From contig NC_080417.1 in the NCBI RefSeq assembly GCF_029873635.1, positions 27,805,682 through 27,869,681 on the forward strand: a stretch of 64,000 nt of DNA, given 5' to 3'. Positions 23,539-36,647 of the stretch are shown here, one piece after another. Source of the stretch: Malania oleifera. Lineage: Eukaryota > Streptophyta > Magnoliopsida > Santalales > Ximeniaceae. Both the position numbers and the translations under genes were made by a program. Below the pieces are notes generated by a model. It worked only from the letters and a program-made list of their open reading frames with translations. It did not search any database and was not told the origin of the DNA. Within the stretch, counting starts at the first letter, position 1, and every line of letters begins with the position of its first letter.

Positions 23539-24275
23539 ATGAAAACCCTGTTAATATTCTTAAAACCCTAGCATAGCATATTTCCTATACTTTAACTCTG
23601 AAAAGCCCCCACTAAATTCTGGCCCTATACCTGCAGAGTTTTCCACTCAACACCCTGAAAATCAATTTCCCCATAACAAAACATCAGTATTTCTTCGTGT
23701 ATTGTATTTCTTATAACTGAGGGAAAGAAAAATACTGAATGAAATGCCTTACCCTAGATTTGGGAAATTCAAATCATCTTTCCCCACGATCAGCTCTGAA
23801 AGACTTGCAGAGAACTTCACCAAGAGCATCGTGGCGGCTTCGGATCTTCAATCCGACAAGAAATGGGGCCAAGATCGAAGAGAGAAGGGGAGGGAGTCGT
23901 AGGAGAGAGAGAAAAAAAAAAGTTCTGCACTGAAATTTTGATAAAAATCCGAGTTTCAGCTATTTATAGGGTTGGATTCGTCGACGAGACACGTCACCTC
24001 GTCGACGAGTTATTCAGTAATTTCGTCGACGAACTTCCTCCCTCGTCGACGAATTTCAGTCTGTCAAAAACCCTTCTCGGTATCTTCTCGTCGATGAACT
24101 CCCTGTGTTCGTCAACGAGGACTTGTGTAAAATCTTTCGGGTTATTCTTTCTAAAATGCAATGTCATCGACGAACGCTTTGCGTTCGTCGACCAAGCCTG
24201 CTGCCTCCTTCCATTTCTGTTTCCATTTTTCTCTCTCTTTAATATTTAAATATCATTATTTTTCGGGTCATAACA
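22254..24275 (-). mobile_element. Solo LTR of the Tekay-like type inside chromovirus pol
   Basis: Plus coordinates start TATAACATCCTC and end TTTTTCGGGTCATAACA. Perfect 5-bp duplications TCCCC flank it (22249-22253 and 24276-24280). Removing it rejoins the region between RT and RNase H in the reading frame GFVIYSDAS. It has a TCGTCGACGA palindrome cluster (23975-24200), (AT)n and (GT)n runs (23478-23537), and GGGGTGAGTCGACACTTAGT (22530-22549) where relatives have the CTCAGTAAG block. Its orientation is the same as the host element. Confidence 0.9.
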
Positions 24276-24280
24276 TCCCC

Positions 24281-24840
24281 CTTCTTCTAAAGGGATTGTT
24301 AGTACCAGCGCAATGATAAGTCGCTGCTTTAGCTTCTAAAAACTCTGCTCGCACTCATTTGTCCACTCATACTTCTTGGTCAACTTTGTCAAAGGACCTG
24401 ATAACTTGGAGAAACCCTCCACGAATCGGCGGTAGTATCCTGCCAATCCCAAGAAACTCCTGACCTCATGGACATTTTTCAGTCTTGCCCAATCCATTAC
24501 AGCCTCTATCTTACTCGGATCCATAAAAATACCATCCTTGGATATCACGTGCTCCAGGAATGCCACCTGTTCTAGCCATTACTCACATTTCTTGAATTTG
24601 GCATACAGTCTTCTTTCCCTCAACACCTAAAGTACTATCCTCAAATAATCCTTGTGCTCCTCGGGACTCTTTAAATACATCAATATGTCATCAATGAACA
24701 CTACCATGAACTGATCCAGGTATTGATGGAAGACCCTATTCATCAGGTTCATAAATGCAACAGGCACATTCGTTGGTCCAAATGGCATAACCAAAAATTC
24801 ATAATGGTCATACCGGATTTGGAAAGTAGTCTTTGGTACA
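24281..24840 (-). pseudogene. Chromovirus reverse transcriptase, second half
   Basis: [20 protein letters not shown], then [17 protein letters not shown] and the catalytic motif FIDDILMY (family FIDDILVY). Next come [38 protein letters not shown] and [19 protein letters not shown]. The YxDD-type box (F-I-D-D) is preserved, but frames are broken between 24566 and 24627. The first half of the domain is 23 kb away at 48067-48460 because SIRE-1 landed between SEDVPKT-coding bases. Confidence 0.88.
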
Positions 24841-24845
24841 TCCTC

Positions 24846-26868
24846 TGTTGATATCATAAGTCACACCCAGTTTTGATAATGACAAATACTCAAGTATTTG
24901 ATGGCTATCTAGTTTATGTGTGGGTTTATATTCGCAGATACTTTGATGGCACATGAAGTAGAGCATGAAGACCCCGAAGATCATTTTATATTGTAATTCA
25001 TTATTATTCAATTTGGGCCTGTTATAGTAATTAGGAAAAAAGGTCTGTAATGAATCTCTGCATATCATGCATATAGGCTAATTGTAAGCTCATAGACCGT
25101 AGAGAGACCTTAGGTCCCTACACATATGCACAAATAGTCCTCATTATCACTTGCACTATCAGGGGATTGAATTGAAATGAATTGGACTAAAATAAGAAAA
25201 AATGTGAGAGGTTAAGCACTGAACCCATTGTGTTCAAAACACATCGGGTGCCCAAATTGTGGACAAGTCAACATGTTGACTTGGATTCGAGTGGCCGAAC
25301 ATAATTGACTGCACCATCCACGGGCGATGAAACCGCTGAGGTGACTGTTCTTACAAACTCAGCCAACCAAACTTTACGTTCAAAATGGCCTCGGGTGACC
25401 GAACACTTGAGTTCGGTCAACCAAATGATAGACCAAGCGAACAAAATGCGGACAGAATGAAAATACCTTGGTTCAACCAACCGAGCCCTAATTCGGGCAC
25501 CCATACATTCAAAAGTTTCTTTTTTAACTGAGTTTATTCGGGCAATTGAACCATAGTTCAACCACTCGAAAACTCTCGGGTTGTTTATTTTTTTACCGAG
25601 GTTAAAATGTTTAAATAGGGTTAAAATTTCTAAATTGTTTTAAAACAATTCAAGTAATACCCTACATGTCCTAAATGATCATAATTTGCCCTACTTTTAT
25701 ACATAGGAGTTCATTTATGTGGATTAGCATCAGATTAGAAAAAATCATTAGCAAGAAATCCTCTCAAACTCAAACTCCTATTTTTCCTATAATACTTCCA
25801 AATACTCTCATGCCTTCATTCCTTTGATCAATCTTAGCATTGTGAGAGCTTCTTGTTTGTGCTATTGCTTAGTATAGATTTCTTAATGCTCCCATCACTC
25901 TTACTTGATTGATTGACTTATTTTGGGGAGTTAAGCAAAGTTTATCCCACAGATTTAAGTTTAATAAATCTTATGTTGGGATAAACTCAGTAGCTTGAGG
26001 ATCTTTGCATCATCATTGCAAGATTCCTATAGCTATATTTTTGGTGTGCAAATATTTTTTACAAGTTATAATATTTTTCAAACAACTCTTGTGCCTATTT
26101 CATTGAAGAAAATAATTTTTGAGTTGATTCGAATATTTTATTGACATCTTTGAAACCCTGATTTATTATTGAGATTTGAATATCTTGTTTCAAAGAAATA
26201 GCTTGTTTATACACTCTTGAGCATACTTGTGATCATACTTTGCTGAGTGTTTGATTGCACAAAATCACATCACTAAGCTTACATTACCTATACTGTTGAT
26301 GTGTGGTTTATTGGTTACATTTGGTACGTATCTTCTTATCGGAGAAGCATTATATTGTACACGATTTGTATTGTAATTCTGTTGTATTCCAGGTGCGGCC
26401 TAAGGGGGTGTTGATCTAGCCCGTAAGGATTGGTAGGGCCTTCTCCACCTCGTAAAGATAATTTGTAAAGGTTGAGGTCAGCCCTGTGCTAATTGACCTC
26501 GCTGTATTAGGTGCTGCTCCACTCATTAAGTGAGCCTTAATGGAATCCTTGTACTTGTGAGCTAAGGCGGGGACGTAGGCAGTATTGGCCAAACCCCGAT
26601 AACATTTCTTGTGTCGTATTTAATTTCTGCACTTAAATTTATGCACTTGAATGTAGTCATTTTAACTATAGTGAATGGTTTAGAAATACTGAGATTGTTT
26701 CAATTGCTTTACATTCTTGCTCAATTTGATTTTTGCTTAATTGGTTCATGTTTAGAAGGACTTGAGGTAGAGAAATACTGATTGTGATTTGAATTTGACC
26801 TAGGAAAGTTTTAAATTTCCAATTCACCGCCCCCCCCCCCCCCTCTTGGGAATACACCAAAGCTAACA
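24846..26868 (+). repeat. 5' LTR of SIRE-1
   Basis: TGTTGATATCATAAGTCACA to ACCAAAGCTAACA, 2023 bp. It contains a decayed cluster of GGTCGACC-like motifs (25260-25560), GGCGGGGACGTAGGCA (26566-26581) and a poly-C run (26830-26843) before the end. Confidence 0.9.
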
Positions 26869-26870
26869 AT

Positions 26871-26883
26871 TGGTATCAGAGCC
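26871..26883 (+). promoter_or_regulatory. Primer binding site of SIRE-1
   Basis: TGGTATCAGAGCC, initiator-tRNA-Met type, two bases after the 5' LTR. Confidence 0.9.
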
Positions 26884-26921
26884 TCGTGGCAATGACTTAA
26901 ACGTTTTGCTAAAAGATCGAG

Positions 26922-27862
26922 ATGACTCTCATTGGTGTATCCCCATTCGGAGAGTGAAAGTCACCTACTAGTCCTCCATTGTTTTGTGGTATCGATTACA
27001 CCACCTAAAAAATTAGAATGCGTGTATTTATAAAATCTATGAGTTGGAGGGCATGGTAGGTGATTGTCAAAGGAATTTGTATGCCTATAAACGAAAATGA
27101 TATTACTTTGATGCAAGCAAATTCATATGCCATGGAATTATTATATTGTGATTTAGATTCTAACATCTTTCTTGCGATCATGGCATGTAGAAGTGCACAG
27201 GAAATCTGGGATGAACTTGAAAGAAAATATGGAGAATCTCAGGAGAATAAAACCACCACTCAGGAAGTGGTAAATGATAGGGTAATTGCTTTATCAGACG
27301 TTGAGGTATATGATTTTATCTCTACCTCTATTGATGATTCTTGTGCTGAATGTTGTGATATGCCATATGCTGAATCATCTGTTGATAATACTATTAATGA
27401 TGCATGCAATGATTTTGGTGAAAAATACTGCAATATATTTTATGATGAATCATTTGATATTCCTTGTGATAAATCTGTTGACAAAGCATGCGTTGATTCA
27501 TATGGCGGTTATAAAAATAAATCTTATATTGAATCATGCAATAAGTCTAATGATAAAAGCATGCCTTTGTGTGAAGAACTAGAATGTACTTTATCTAAAC
27601 TGCATAAGCTTCTAGTTCAAATGTCTAAATAGAAAATAATTTTGAAGAATAAAAATAAGAAAGTGGCAAATCAATTAAAAGATCTAAGAAAACATCATGC
27701 CACCTTAGAGAAGAAAAAGGTTAAGAAGATATTGAAAATTATCTTCCTAAAGAAAGAAATAAAGGATGATACACCCTTAGAAATTAAAAGAAATAAATCT
27801 TTGAAAAAGGGTTCATACTTCAAGTCCCACAGTCACAAAAATGCCTTAATGAGTAAAAGCTG
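26922..27862 (+). pseudogene. SIRE-1 gag remnant
   Basis: Begins MTLIGVSPFGE near the primer site, with early stops, then a 190-codon open frame (27060-27632). It contains ALLYCDLDSN-like text (MELLYCDLDSNIFLAIMACR) and AQEIWDELERKYGESQ, which is the Ty1/copia gag (UBN2-type) signature. The normal middle of gag is replaced by an acidic, Cys/Asp/Ser-rich repetitive stretch (DESFDIPCDKSVDKACVDS). The end MPLCEELECTLSKLHKLL resembles MPSYEELQNDLFKVHKML of SIRE-2 gag. A lysine-rich tail follows in the same frame after a stop, to 27862. No CCHC knuckle is present. It is truncated and not functional. Confidence 0.75.
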
Positions 27863-29352
27863 AATAAATAAGCATAATCTTTCATGAGCATATAAAATTT
27901 TCTTATTTTGAAAATTGAAATGGCACTTTCAATCTACTTGTCCATCTAGAAGTGTCAGGGGCTTAGATAAGGAGAAGGCGTGGGTAGTTATAAAAGCAAA
28001 CCTTGTAGGATCTAAGGAAAATCAGATTCCAATAGAAATTATATAAATATTTTAATCTTCTCTTAGTTCCTAGGTTTAGGGGTAGTGATGACTATAAGCT
28101 TATGAAGTGGTTTGGGGTCAAAATATAAAAACCTAGTATTTGCATCCACTTCAAATTGGACATAACATCCTTGCCAAGTAACTAATTCAAAATGCTTAAC
28201 TCACGCTTAAATATGAATATCTAAAGTTAAACATACTTTATCCATTGCACAATTCTAAGTTTTAGCAAATGAATCCTTTTAGTTAAACATCTTGTCCTAA
28301 ACTCATCTTCAAAGCCTAAAATGCCTAATAAAATGTTTAGCCATCACTCTAGGCTTGAAGCACTATTGATCATAAATGATTAATATATATTGAGTGCTCA
28401 TCATAAGACATCCCTTCTACTCACCAGCTGTATCCTTGCTTCATAGTTATAATTATATCTAAAGGATACATACCACTGTCCAAAGAGTTGTATTCAAAAA
28501 TTCATACTCTCCTAGATGCTCTTTGCCCAAGCCTAGACTTACAAGCACGAAAATATTTTGTATATTGTCCTGCTTATCAAAATACTCTCCTGAACTTAAT
28601 AAAGATTTAATCATTAAGAGTATTCACTTCTCCTTCAAGCTCTCAAACTTTAAATCAAATCCATTAGAGCTTCATAGCCTTGGAGATGTGTTGAATGGCT
28701 ATAGTTGGTTGCACTAGGTCTTAATCTAGAAGAATGTATAAAATTCAAGTGGCCTATGCACATGTAATTAATATTGGAAGTCATTCAATCTCGTGCCTCT
28801 CACGAATTGAGATTCACAAGAAAAGAGGCTATATATGCTTTGTACATTGAAAGAATATTAATTGTGACTTTTTGGTTTGATAAGCCTAAAGAATTCTTTG
28901 CCAAGATTAAACCATTGAAAGTCTTAAGAATCTTGGCTAAAATACTTATAAATGAAAAAGACATTAAAATGAGTTGAGTGCATAACTCAGGGGGAGCATT
29001 TCTCTTTCATGACTATATATATTAAATGCTCTCATGATCATAGTCTATATGCCTTGATGAATAGACAACACTATACTGAACTCAAATCTATCCTTTGTTC
29101 TCTACTATTTATATTCTTTAATGGATAGATTATATTTTATGAACTGTTGAATACTACTATTTGCATGCTTGTACTGAAAGTCTTCTGCATGGCAGATGCA
29201 TTGATGTGTTGCATGCTGGTAGTGAATATAGGTTCTTTTGTGCCTTAAATTGAATCATAAATTGATTACTTGAACCTATCAGGTACAGGTTTTATGGGAA
29301 AATGTTTGATTTACAGACGGCATGCTGTCAAAATTTTGATAGGAATTTTTCT
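27863..29352 (+). other. SIRE-1 3' internal region, left part
   Basis: AT-rich, with no ORF above 70 codons. It is homologous to 48490-50290 of SIRE-3 (TTGTCCATCTAGAAGTGYCAG; ATAACTC.GGGGGAGCAT; ACGGCATGCTG). This is where an env-like ORF sits in full SIRE elements, but none is seen. Confidence 0.6.
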
Positions 29353-31681
29353 TATTGGCCTAAACAAGGCTTATGACTCTTGATTTTGATGATATTAAAG
29401 TAAGGTTATTTAATGTTTTTCAAAGTTGTGATATTTCAGATATTGAAACAAAAGCATGCTTCATGAACTCAAGTGATTAATTCTGAAAGCTCAAGAGACC
29501 AACATGGAAAGACTCAAAGATCACAAGAACATTGAAAGCTCATATCAACTCAAGTGATCAATATTGAAACTTCAGGAACTCAAAGCTTGTATTCCAAAGA
29601 AAGAAAATCAAATGAAAGCTTAGCATGGATTACTTAAGGCATGGATTCAAAGATGATTTAATAAAACTTGAAGATAATGAGAGCATACATATTAAAGTGA
29701 ACTTGCTAAAAGCCTAAAGTACATTGAAAGCTCATATCAACTCAAGTGATCAATATTGAAAATTTAGGAACTCAAAGTTTCAAGAATGAAAGCACAAAGG
29801 ATCAATGAAGCTCATCAACAAAGAGAAATCAAAGAAATGAAGAAAGTCTAATAGGACACACTTTGTAAGTACTTCAAGTATATTTCGAGTATGAAATTAT
29901 TTTGAAGCTCATTAGGCAAAAGAGACTTAGAGACCTTAATTTTAAAACTTGGAACATATTTTTCAAAGAGAACAAATTAATATTCCAAGAATTAAGAAGC
30001 AAAGAGAGTAAATACAAAAATATTTTAAAAACCAAATTTTTTACTTAACAGGAGCCTAACTGAACATGGTCAGTAGGCTGCCACTTTAAAGGTTTTTAAA
30101 ATGTACAGACAGAAGGTCATCGGGCTACTGTTTGGGTCTTGATAGGCGCTTGACGGTGTAAAATGAGAAGCCTGACAAGGTTTCACCAAGCTACTGCCAC
30201 CCTTCTGCCTCTTTTTTTAAAATTGGGTTATTCAATGACAAGCGCCTGACCCCAAGGTGGTAGGCGACTGCCACCCTACTGCCTATGTATTTTATCTGTG
30301 TAATTCATGGACAGACGACTGACTAGAAGCTCTTAGGCTATTGCCACGCAGTAGACTTTAAAATTTATAACGGAAATATTTTTGAAAAGTCAATTACTTG
30401 GGGCTCAAACTTGTTCAAAACTTGGACACTACTCCAAGTAAACTTAGGGATCAAGTTAAGTGTTTTTTGAAATCTATAAATACACCCAAGATCAATTAAT
30501 TCATTAACGAAGAAACAAATTCAATATTTATACTCTCTCAATTGCACTTAACACTCAAGGGCTCTTTCACTCTCATCTTGTGCATGAAATTTACTAAGGT
30601 TTTGCTGATTCTGAATCACCAATCTTGAGCTACAATTCTGAAATCTTTCATCCATTGAAAGAACCCTACGGTGATATACTTCTTGAGCTTTAATCTGAAT
30701 TTCGTATTTGATTTGATTCGAAGTATATAGCTCTGAATTTGTACTAATATGCACTTTAAGAGAGTGTTCTTGTACGCAGCTATCATTTTGTTTTCTTGTA
30801 GTGTTTTTGACGATTCCAGGATTGTTGGATCGTTGGCTAAGCACGGGGGATCGCTTAGAGAGGCGAGCTCTAGCCTAATTGAAGGAGTGACCGAGTGAGG
30901 GGATATCACTTGGAAAGGTGGGCTCTAGCCTATTGAAGGAGTGTGTAACAGTGTTGTTCTGCCCGGCAAAGGAACTGATATAGTGGAATCCTTTTGTGAT
31001 TTGCCAAAGGCGAGGACGTAGGCTATGGATAAGCTGAACCTCGTAAAAACCGTAGTCTCACTCTCTCTTTCCTTTGCTCTTTATTTTCAGCACATATATT
31101 AATTGCGTGGATGTTTTAAATTTCTAATTCATATACACAATATAGATTAGATATTAAATAAACTTAAGCTTAATTTATTTTTGGGATTGCGGAAACTGAA
31201 AGGGAGTACGTTAGTTGATCCATACTTTGCGAAAACTGTAAGGGAGTACGTTTATTGGAGAAACACCTAAAGACTCTTTAGATGAAAGTTTATTTAACGC
31301 CTAAGATGTTGGGAAGAGTGTGGATGTTTTGTTGAATATCAAATTGAGGAAAAAATTACATTCTCTACAGGGCTTACAACTTTCATTCACTACAGGGCTG
31401 CAAACAAACTAAACATCTTGATTGAATATTGTGTCGTTAATTGATTGGTTACTTACTTTGTGATTAATTGGTTTGGTTGATTGGTTGTTTACTTGATTGA
31501 TTAAATAATTGTGTGGCTGTGAATTGTATAAAGATATAAGTATTTATTGTGTATTGAATAAATCAACAAGAAGTCAAGAATTGATTAAAAGAAGCAAAAG
31601 AGGTTAAGGAATCTTAAAAGGAATTAAAATAAATTTTTAAATCCAATTCACCCCCCTCTTAGGACTACACTTGAGTTTTAA
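29353..31681 (+). repeat. 5' LTR of SIRE-2
   Basis: TATTGGCCTAAACAAGGCTT (TGTTGG in the 3' copy) to GGACTACACTTGAGTTTTAA, 2329 bp. It contains GGCGAGGACGTAGGC (31010-31024) and a GATCGCTTAGAGAGG block. LTR identity to the 3' copy is about 92-96% in the segments compared by eye. Confidence 0.85.
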
Positions 31682-31683
31682 TT

Positions 31684-31695
31684 TGGTATCAGAGC
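31684..31695 (+). promoter_or_regulatory. Primer binding site of SIRE-2
   Basis: TGGTATCAGAGC directly after the 5' LTR; initiator-tRNA-Met type. Confidence 0.9.
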
Positions 31696-31744
31696 GTGGT
31701 TATAGCAAATCTTAATTAGTAGTTATACAAAGATCTTAAGGGCA

Positions 31745-33671
31745 CACTTAGGCATAGCTCCCTTTGGAGAGGGCCAATCCTCAACCCAACCACCCATCTT
31801 TTATGGTTTACGTTATTCTTTTTGGAAAAGGCGTATGAGAATATATCTTCAAACTATGAATTGGAGAGCTTGGGAGGTTGTCACGAATTGTGACCTAATT
31901 CCCCTCAAACTAGTAGATGGAAAACAAGTCCCTAAGGAGAAAAAAGGTCATGATTGACTTAGATCACAAAATGTTGCAAGTTAATTCAAGTGCTATCAAT
32001 GCTTTGTATTGTGCTCTAGATAATAATGAATTCAATAGAGTCATGGCCTACAAAACAACCAAAGAAATTTTTGGATAAGTTAGAGGTAACCTATGAAGGA
32101 ACGGTAGATGTTAAAGACAATAGGATTGATATGCTAACCAACGAATATGAAGCTTTTAAGATGAAAATTGATGAATCAATCACTAGCATGTACACAAGGT
32201 TCACACACATAATTAACTCCCTCAATGCCTTAGGAAAAACATATTCAACGTATGAAATGATTCAAAAAATTCTTAGAGGGCTACCACCAATATGGGAACC
32301 AAAAGCCACTGCAATAACCAAAGGAAGAAATTTGAAAAATACTTCCCTAGATGAACTTATAGTTCTCTCCTCACATATGAAATGTCAATGAATGAAAGAA
32401 ATAGAAAAACCAAAGCTCAAGAATCTATAGCCTTCAAAGCTTCAAAAGAAAATTCTAGTAGTGAAGAAGAGATGGATGAAGATAAACTAGCCTATATCTC
32501 TAAGAAACTTGCAAAAAAACTAAGGAAGAACAAACTCAAAAGAAGAAATCAAAACTCCGAATTAGATGAAGAAGAAACTAATACAAAGAAATCAAAGAAT
32601 AAAATCCCCACATGTTATAATTGCAACAAAACTGGACATATAAAACCGAAATGTCCACTACTTAAGAAAGATTCTAAAAAGAAAAATATAAAGGCCATGA
32701 AAGCCACTACTTGGGATAGTTTGAGTACAAATAGTTCGAAATATGAAGCAAGTGACCAAGAAGTTGCTTACACTTACTTTATGGCATGGGATGATGAGGA
32801 AGAACAAAGTTCCTCATCCAAATCAGTTAATGGTTATGGTAGTGATTCATCAAATGAATCCAATGATGAGAGCATGCCATCTTATGAAGAGTTACAAAAT
32901 GATTTATTTAAAGTGCACAAGATGCTAATCAAAGTAACTAAACGATACACATCATTGAAAAACAAGAATGATGGAGTAATGAAAGAGGTAGAATCAATTA
33001 AGCTTGCTAAAAGTGATAAAAATTCAAAAGTCAAGAAAATAGAAAATAAGTATGAAGCAGTGATAAAAGAGTTAGAATCTATAAATCTTACTGAAAAAGA
33101 AAAAGACTTGAAAATCAAGAAATTAGAGGGCAAGAATGAAAAGTTGATGAAGGAAGTAAAAGACTTGAAATCCCTATCTTCTATGAAAAATGAGAAAGAC
33201 AAATATATTTCTAAATTAGAGGATAAAATCAGAAAAATGTCTCAAGAATTAGAGAAATCACAAGAGAATATTGATGGTAAGAAAGATATCAAGATAAATG
33301 ATCTCAAAAGTCAAATTGAAGATAAAGAAAAGATCATTTACAATTTCACAAAAGGAAAGAAAAACTTTGAGAAAATGATTGGATCACAAAGAATGACCTT
33401 AAACAAAGAACGCATTGGATTTAATGGAGTTGAAAATACAAGGAAGAAGAACCTCTATATGGGGTACTTTACAAAAGCCTCCAAGGACTATGCAAGCATT
33501 TCTTCAAATGCTTACACTCACACCATATGCTACCTATGTAAGAAGAAGGGACACATAAAGTTTGAATGTCCATTTAAGAGAAAGGGTGTGAAAACAAAAC
33601 AAGTTTGGAAAATTAAAGAAACATCACATTCTAAACAAACCAGACCCAAGAAAGTATGGGTACCAAGATGA
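31745..33671 (+). pseudogene. SIRE-2 gag (frameshifted), with two zinc knuckles and a coiled coil
   Basis: The N-terminal gag (RYSFWKRRMRIYLQTMNWRA, INALYCALDNNEFNRVMAYK) shifts frame near 32060 and continues as FLDKLEVTYEGTVDVKDNRI and IQKILRGLPPIWEPKA (to 32391). A second one-base shift near 32362 leads into a 429-codon open frame (32382-33671). That frame holds the knuckle CYNCNKTGHIKPKC (residues about 78-91), an acidic Ser-rich stretch, and a long Lys/Glu heptad-like coiled coil (about 170-330). A second knuckle CYLCKKKGHIKFEC comes next, and the end is KKVWVPR. This is the particle and RNA-binding protein of SIRE-type elements. The 429-codon frame is the best preserved retroelement ORF here. 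In full elements protease follows. Here a stop is followed by non-coding sequence. Confidence 0.85.
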
Positions 33672-33936
33672 AATACTATGACAAAATCCTTAAATTTCAA
33701 TTGATAACAAATCTATGGAAAATCATACAAGGATATTGAACAAAGTTAAAATAGAGAATAAGGATAAAAATTTTCAAGCTTATTAATGCTTATCTTATTA
33801 AAACAAATAAAAACAAAAATAAAAATTGTTGGCCTCAATTAATGAATGATTCATACAAGTCTTAAATTAGAAAGTATTAAGATATATGAAGCTTAGGAAC
33901 TTATACGAAGTCAAACGTAAGAAAATATGAGCTTAT
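33672..33936 (+). other. SIRE-2 sequence between gag and the Athila-like insertion
   Basis: AT-rich and non-coding. The place where protease and integrase would begin holds no matching motif. The last five bases, CTTAT, are the left copy of the Athila target duplication. Confidence 0.6.
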
Positions 33937-35582
33937 TGATTACACGTCTAAATTGCATAATTAGGTATTTAAAATCATGCATTAAAGATTATATTTTAAT
34001 TAAACGCTTAATTATGTTCAATAATTTGACATTGAGCTCGAATTACAATATTTGGATTATTACTCGATAATTTACAAATTTTTGGTAACTTATTACTGTA
34101 GGAAAATTTTTGGACATTAAAGTCGAGATTAAAAATGTACATGCGTGTATGTGAGTTAGAGTTCAAATCAAGGTTATGTGCATGAAGCCAAATATCAAAT
34201 ACCGGACCGTGAGCTACATGCCTGCAAATGACGAGCCATGCATGCAGTTGTTTGAAGTCATGTGCGTGTGTAAAAATTAAAGAATCCGTACTATGCAATG
34301 TGATAATTTTTGAATTAAAGGAGACATAAAAGAGAACCGGGTGCTATGTGAGAAGACTACGTGGGTTTCATGCACATGAATCCGTGTCATGCAATGAAAA
34401 GTGGGCAACAATCCAAGTCCAAAACTCGCTAGGAGACAGCCTGAACGTACTTCGGTATTTTAATCATAACTCTTTTATCTGACATCATATTGGTGTGATT
34501 TAAGTGGCATTGGAAAACTTACTAAGATATCTAAAATTCATTCTGCAATACACTTTTACTAATTTGAACGTTTACTGGGTCAACATTGGGCTTGAAAGTG
34601 AAATTGTTGCGCTGGGCCGTGTGTAGTGCTTAAGGGAAAAAAAAAAGTCTTGGGCCACCAAAAAAATGACCCATACGCCTATCTCAAAAGGAGACACGGC
34701 TATCGCAAAATATTAGAGGGGGAATAGGATATTTTATGGAGGATGAGGGTTTATTGGGGGAAAGAGAGCAGCAAGAGGCAGCGATGCGCATGACAGCAGA
34801 AGACTCTCGACCTCTCTCCGATTTTCGGGTATCTCTCTCTCTCCCTTGTTTCTTTGTTTTTTTTTCTTTACTTTATTGTTCTTTAAATACATTGTTTAAG
34901 TGTATTTTTATTCAAGTTTTTGTTCATGTTTAATATTTGTTTAAGCCATTGTTTAAGTTTAGTTTATTTTTATTTAAGTAATCGTTGAAGTTTAAATTTA
35001 ATTTATTTTTGTTTGAATCTATTTTCGGATTAAGTACTATTTTTGTTTAAGTTATTGATTGGGTTAAGTTTTTTTTTTTTTTTTTTTTTTTGAGCTAATG
35101 TTTATCTGAGGATTTAATGGTTGAATGTTTAATTTGAGTAATAAAGTTTTCATCTTTGATCTTTTGTTTGAAATTTCAAACGTAAGATTTATTTCTTTGT
35201 CTGAATGTTTAAACGTAGGATTGTTTTACTCATTTAATTATTTTATTGTGTGGATGGATCATTGAGCAGAAATATTAGTTGTGTTGATTTTTTCATCGTC
35301 TATTTGTTGTTACTCGTTTCTTGTCATTTATTTTATGCGTGTTGGGTTCTTAATTTATGTTATGCGTTTTTTAATTTAGTTACAAACTCTCAAAAATCCA
35401 AGATTACGAATCTGAACTGCGTTCAGTAAAAAATTATTTTCTTATTTTCTTGGGGGTTTATACAAAATTTGGAATTAAACTGCTTTCCCTGAGAAGACGA
35501 TATGACATTTGGGCTAAATATTGTATGATAGAACTCCTATACTTGGGATAGCTTTTACGCTGCTCATTTTTATAGTGAGTCA
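33937..35582 (+). repeat. 5' LTR of the Athila-like element
   Basis: TGATTACACGTCTAAATTGC to TATAGTGAGTCA, 1646 bp. Versus 39202-40860, about 10-13% of bases differ in the segments compared by eye. A poly-T run (35069-35090) and the block GGGGGAATAGGATATTTTAT (34720-34739) are shared. Confidence 0.85.
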
Positions 35583-35689
35583 AGTTTTTTGCATCGTTGC
35601 CAGGGAATGTCAGTTTTAGTTTCAAACTAGTGTTTTTCTAGTTATTTTATTTTTTCTTGTAAAAAAAAAAAAGATTTTTGAAGAAAATA

Positions 35690-36647
35690 TGATTGCACCT
35701 ACACCACACACGCTTATGGGTTTTTTGCAACTCACATGAACCACACAACCATCTTGCATCATATTGCTTGAGAATGCACAAAACTTTAACATTAAGTCTG
35801 GAATGATATCTGTGTTACCTCAATTTTATGGGATGGAGTGTGAAAATCCGTATCAGCATTTAACTGATTTTGAGCTTGCATGTGCTACATTCATAGATAG
35901 GGGTGCTACTAATTAGGCAATTAGATTGCGTCTATTTCCTTTTTCATTGAAAGACAAGGCTAAGACATGATTTAATTCTTTCAGGCCTAATTTTATCTCT
36001 AGTTGGGCTAATATGCAAAACAAATTTCTGCATAAACTTTTTCCCTTATAGAGAACTCAATTTTTACAAGAACAGATCAGTTGATTCATGCAAGGAGCTG
36101 ATGAGACATTTCAAGAAAGCTGGAGATATTTAGAGATTTGGTTAACATGTGTCCCCACCATGGATTTGAATCATGGCACTTGGTCAACTATTTCTACACT
36201 GTGTTGACTCCTAAATCGAAACAGTTCGTTCATACTATGTGTTTAGGATATTTCTTCGACAAGGAGCCTAATGAGGCATTGAATTTTCTGGATCATTTAG
36301 CTGACTATGCTCAGCAGTGGAACACTAGGATTGATAGAAGACCAATTGCAATACAACCATTGAGAGCAATACATGGTGGAGAGTGGTATGAACTGAAAGA
36401 TGATTTTTGTGTTGAGGCACGTCTAAGTGAACATACTAGAAGAGATGAGGCTATGGAGATGGAAAAGAAGAATCTTTGGAATCAACTTTCCCAGTCATAT
36501 GCACCCCCTTATCAGCCGTCATATCATCAGGCTACCTTTCAGCATCAATACCAACCACAACAAATCTCTCGGAGCTATGCACCTTCAAGAGTTCAATCTA
36601 ATGCAGCACCTGTTCCACCAGGGAAGTCTCTTAAGGATGCTTTTTAA
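35690..36647 (+). pseudogene. Athila-like gag
   Basis: The first part, with stops, reads NFNIKSGMISVLPQFYGMEC, ENPYQHLTDFELACATFIDR and LRLFPFSLKDKAKT. A 169-codon open frame follows (36138-36647) with CPHHGFESWHLVNYFYTVLT and ALNFLDHLADYAQQW, then a Gln/Pro/Tyr-rich tail. These are characteristic Athila gag segments: the capsid-like domain, then a proline-rich tail. Trp-to-stop and Gln-to-stop changes disrupt it before 36138. Role in the intact family: particle formation. Confidence 0.82.

Noticed and set aside
27286..27582. 98-codon Leu/Met/Ile-rich ORF within SIRE-1 gag
   Set aside because: It is an alternative frame of the gag remnant, which itself shows the copia gag motif.
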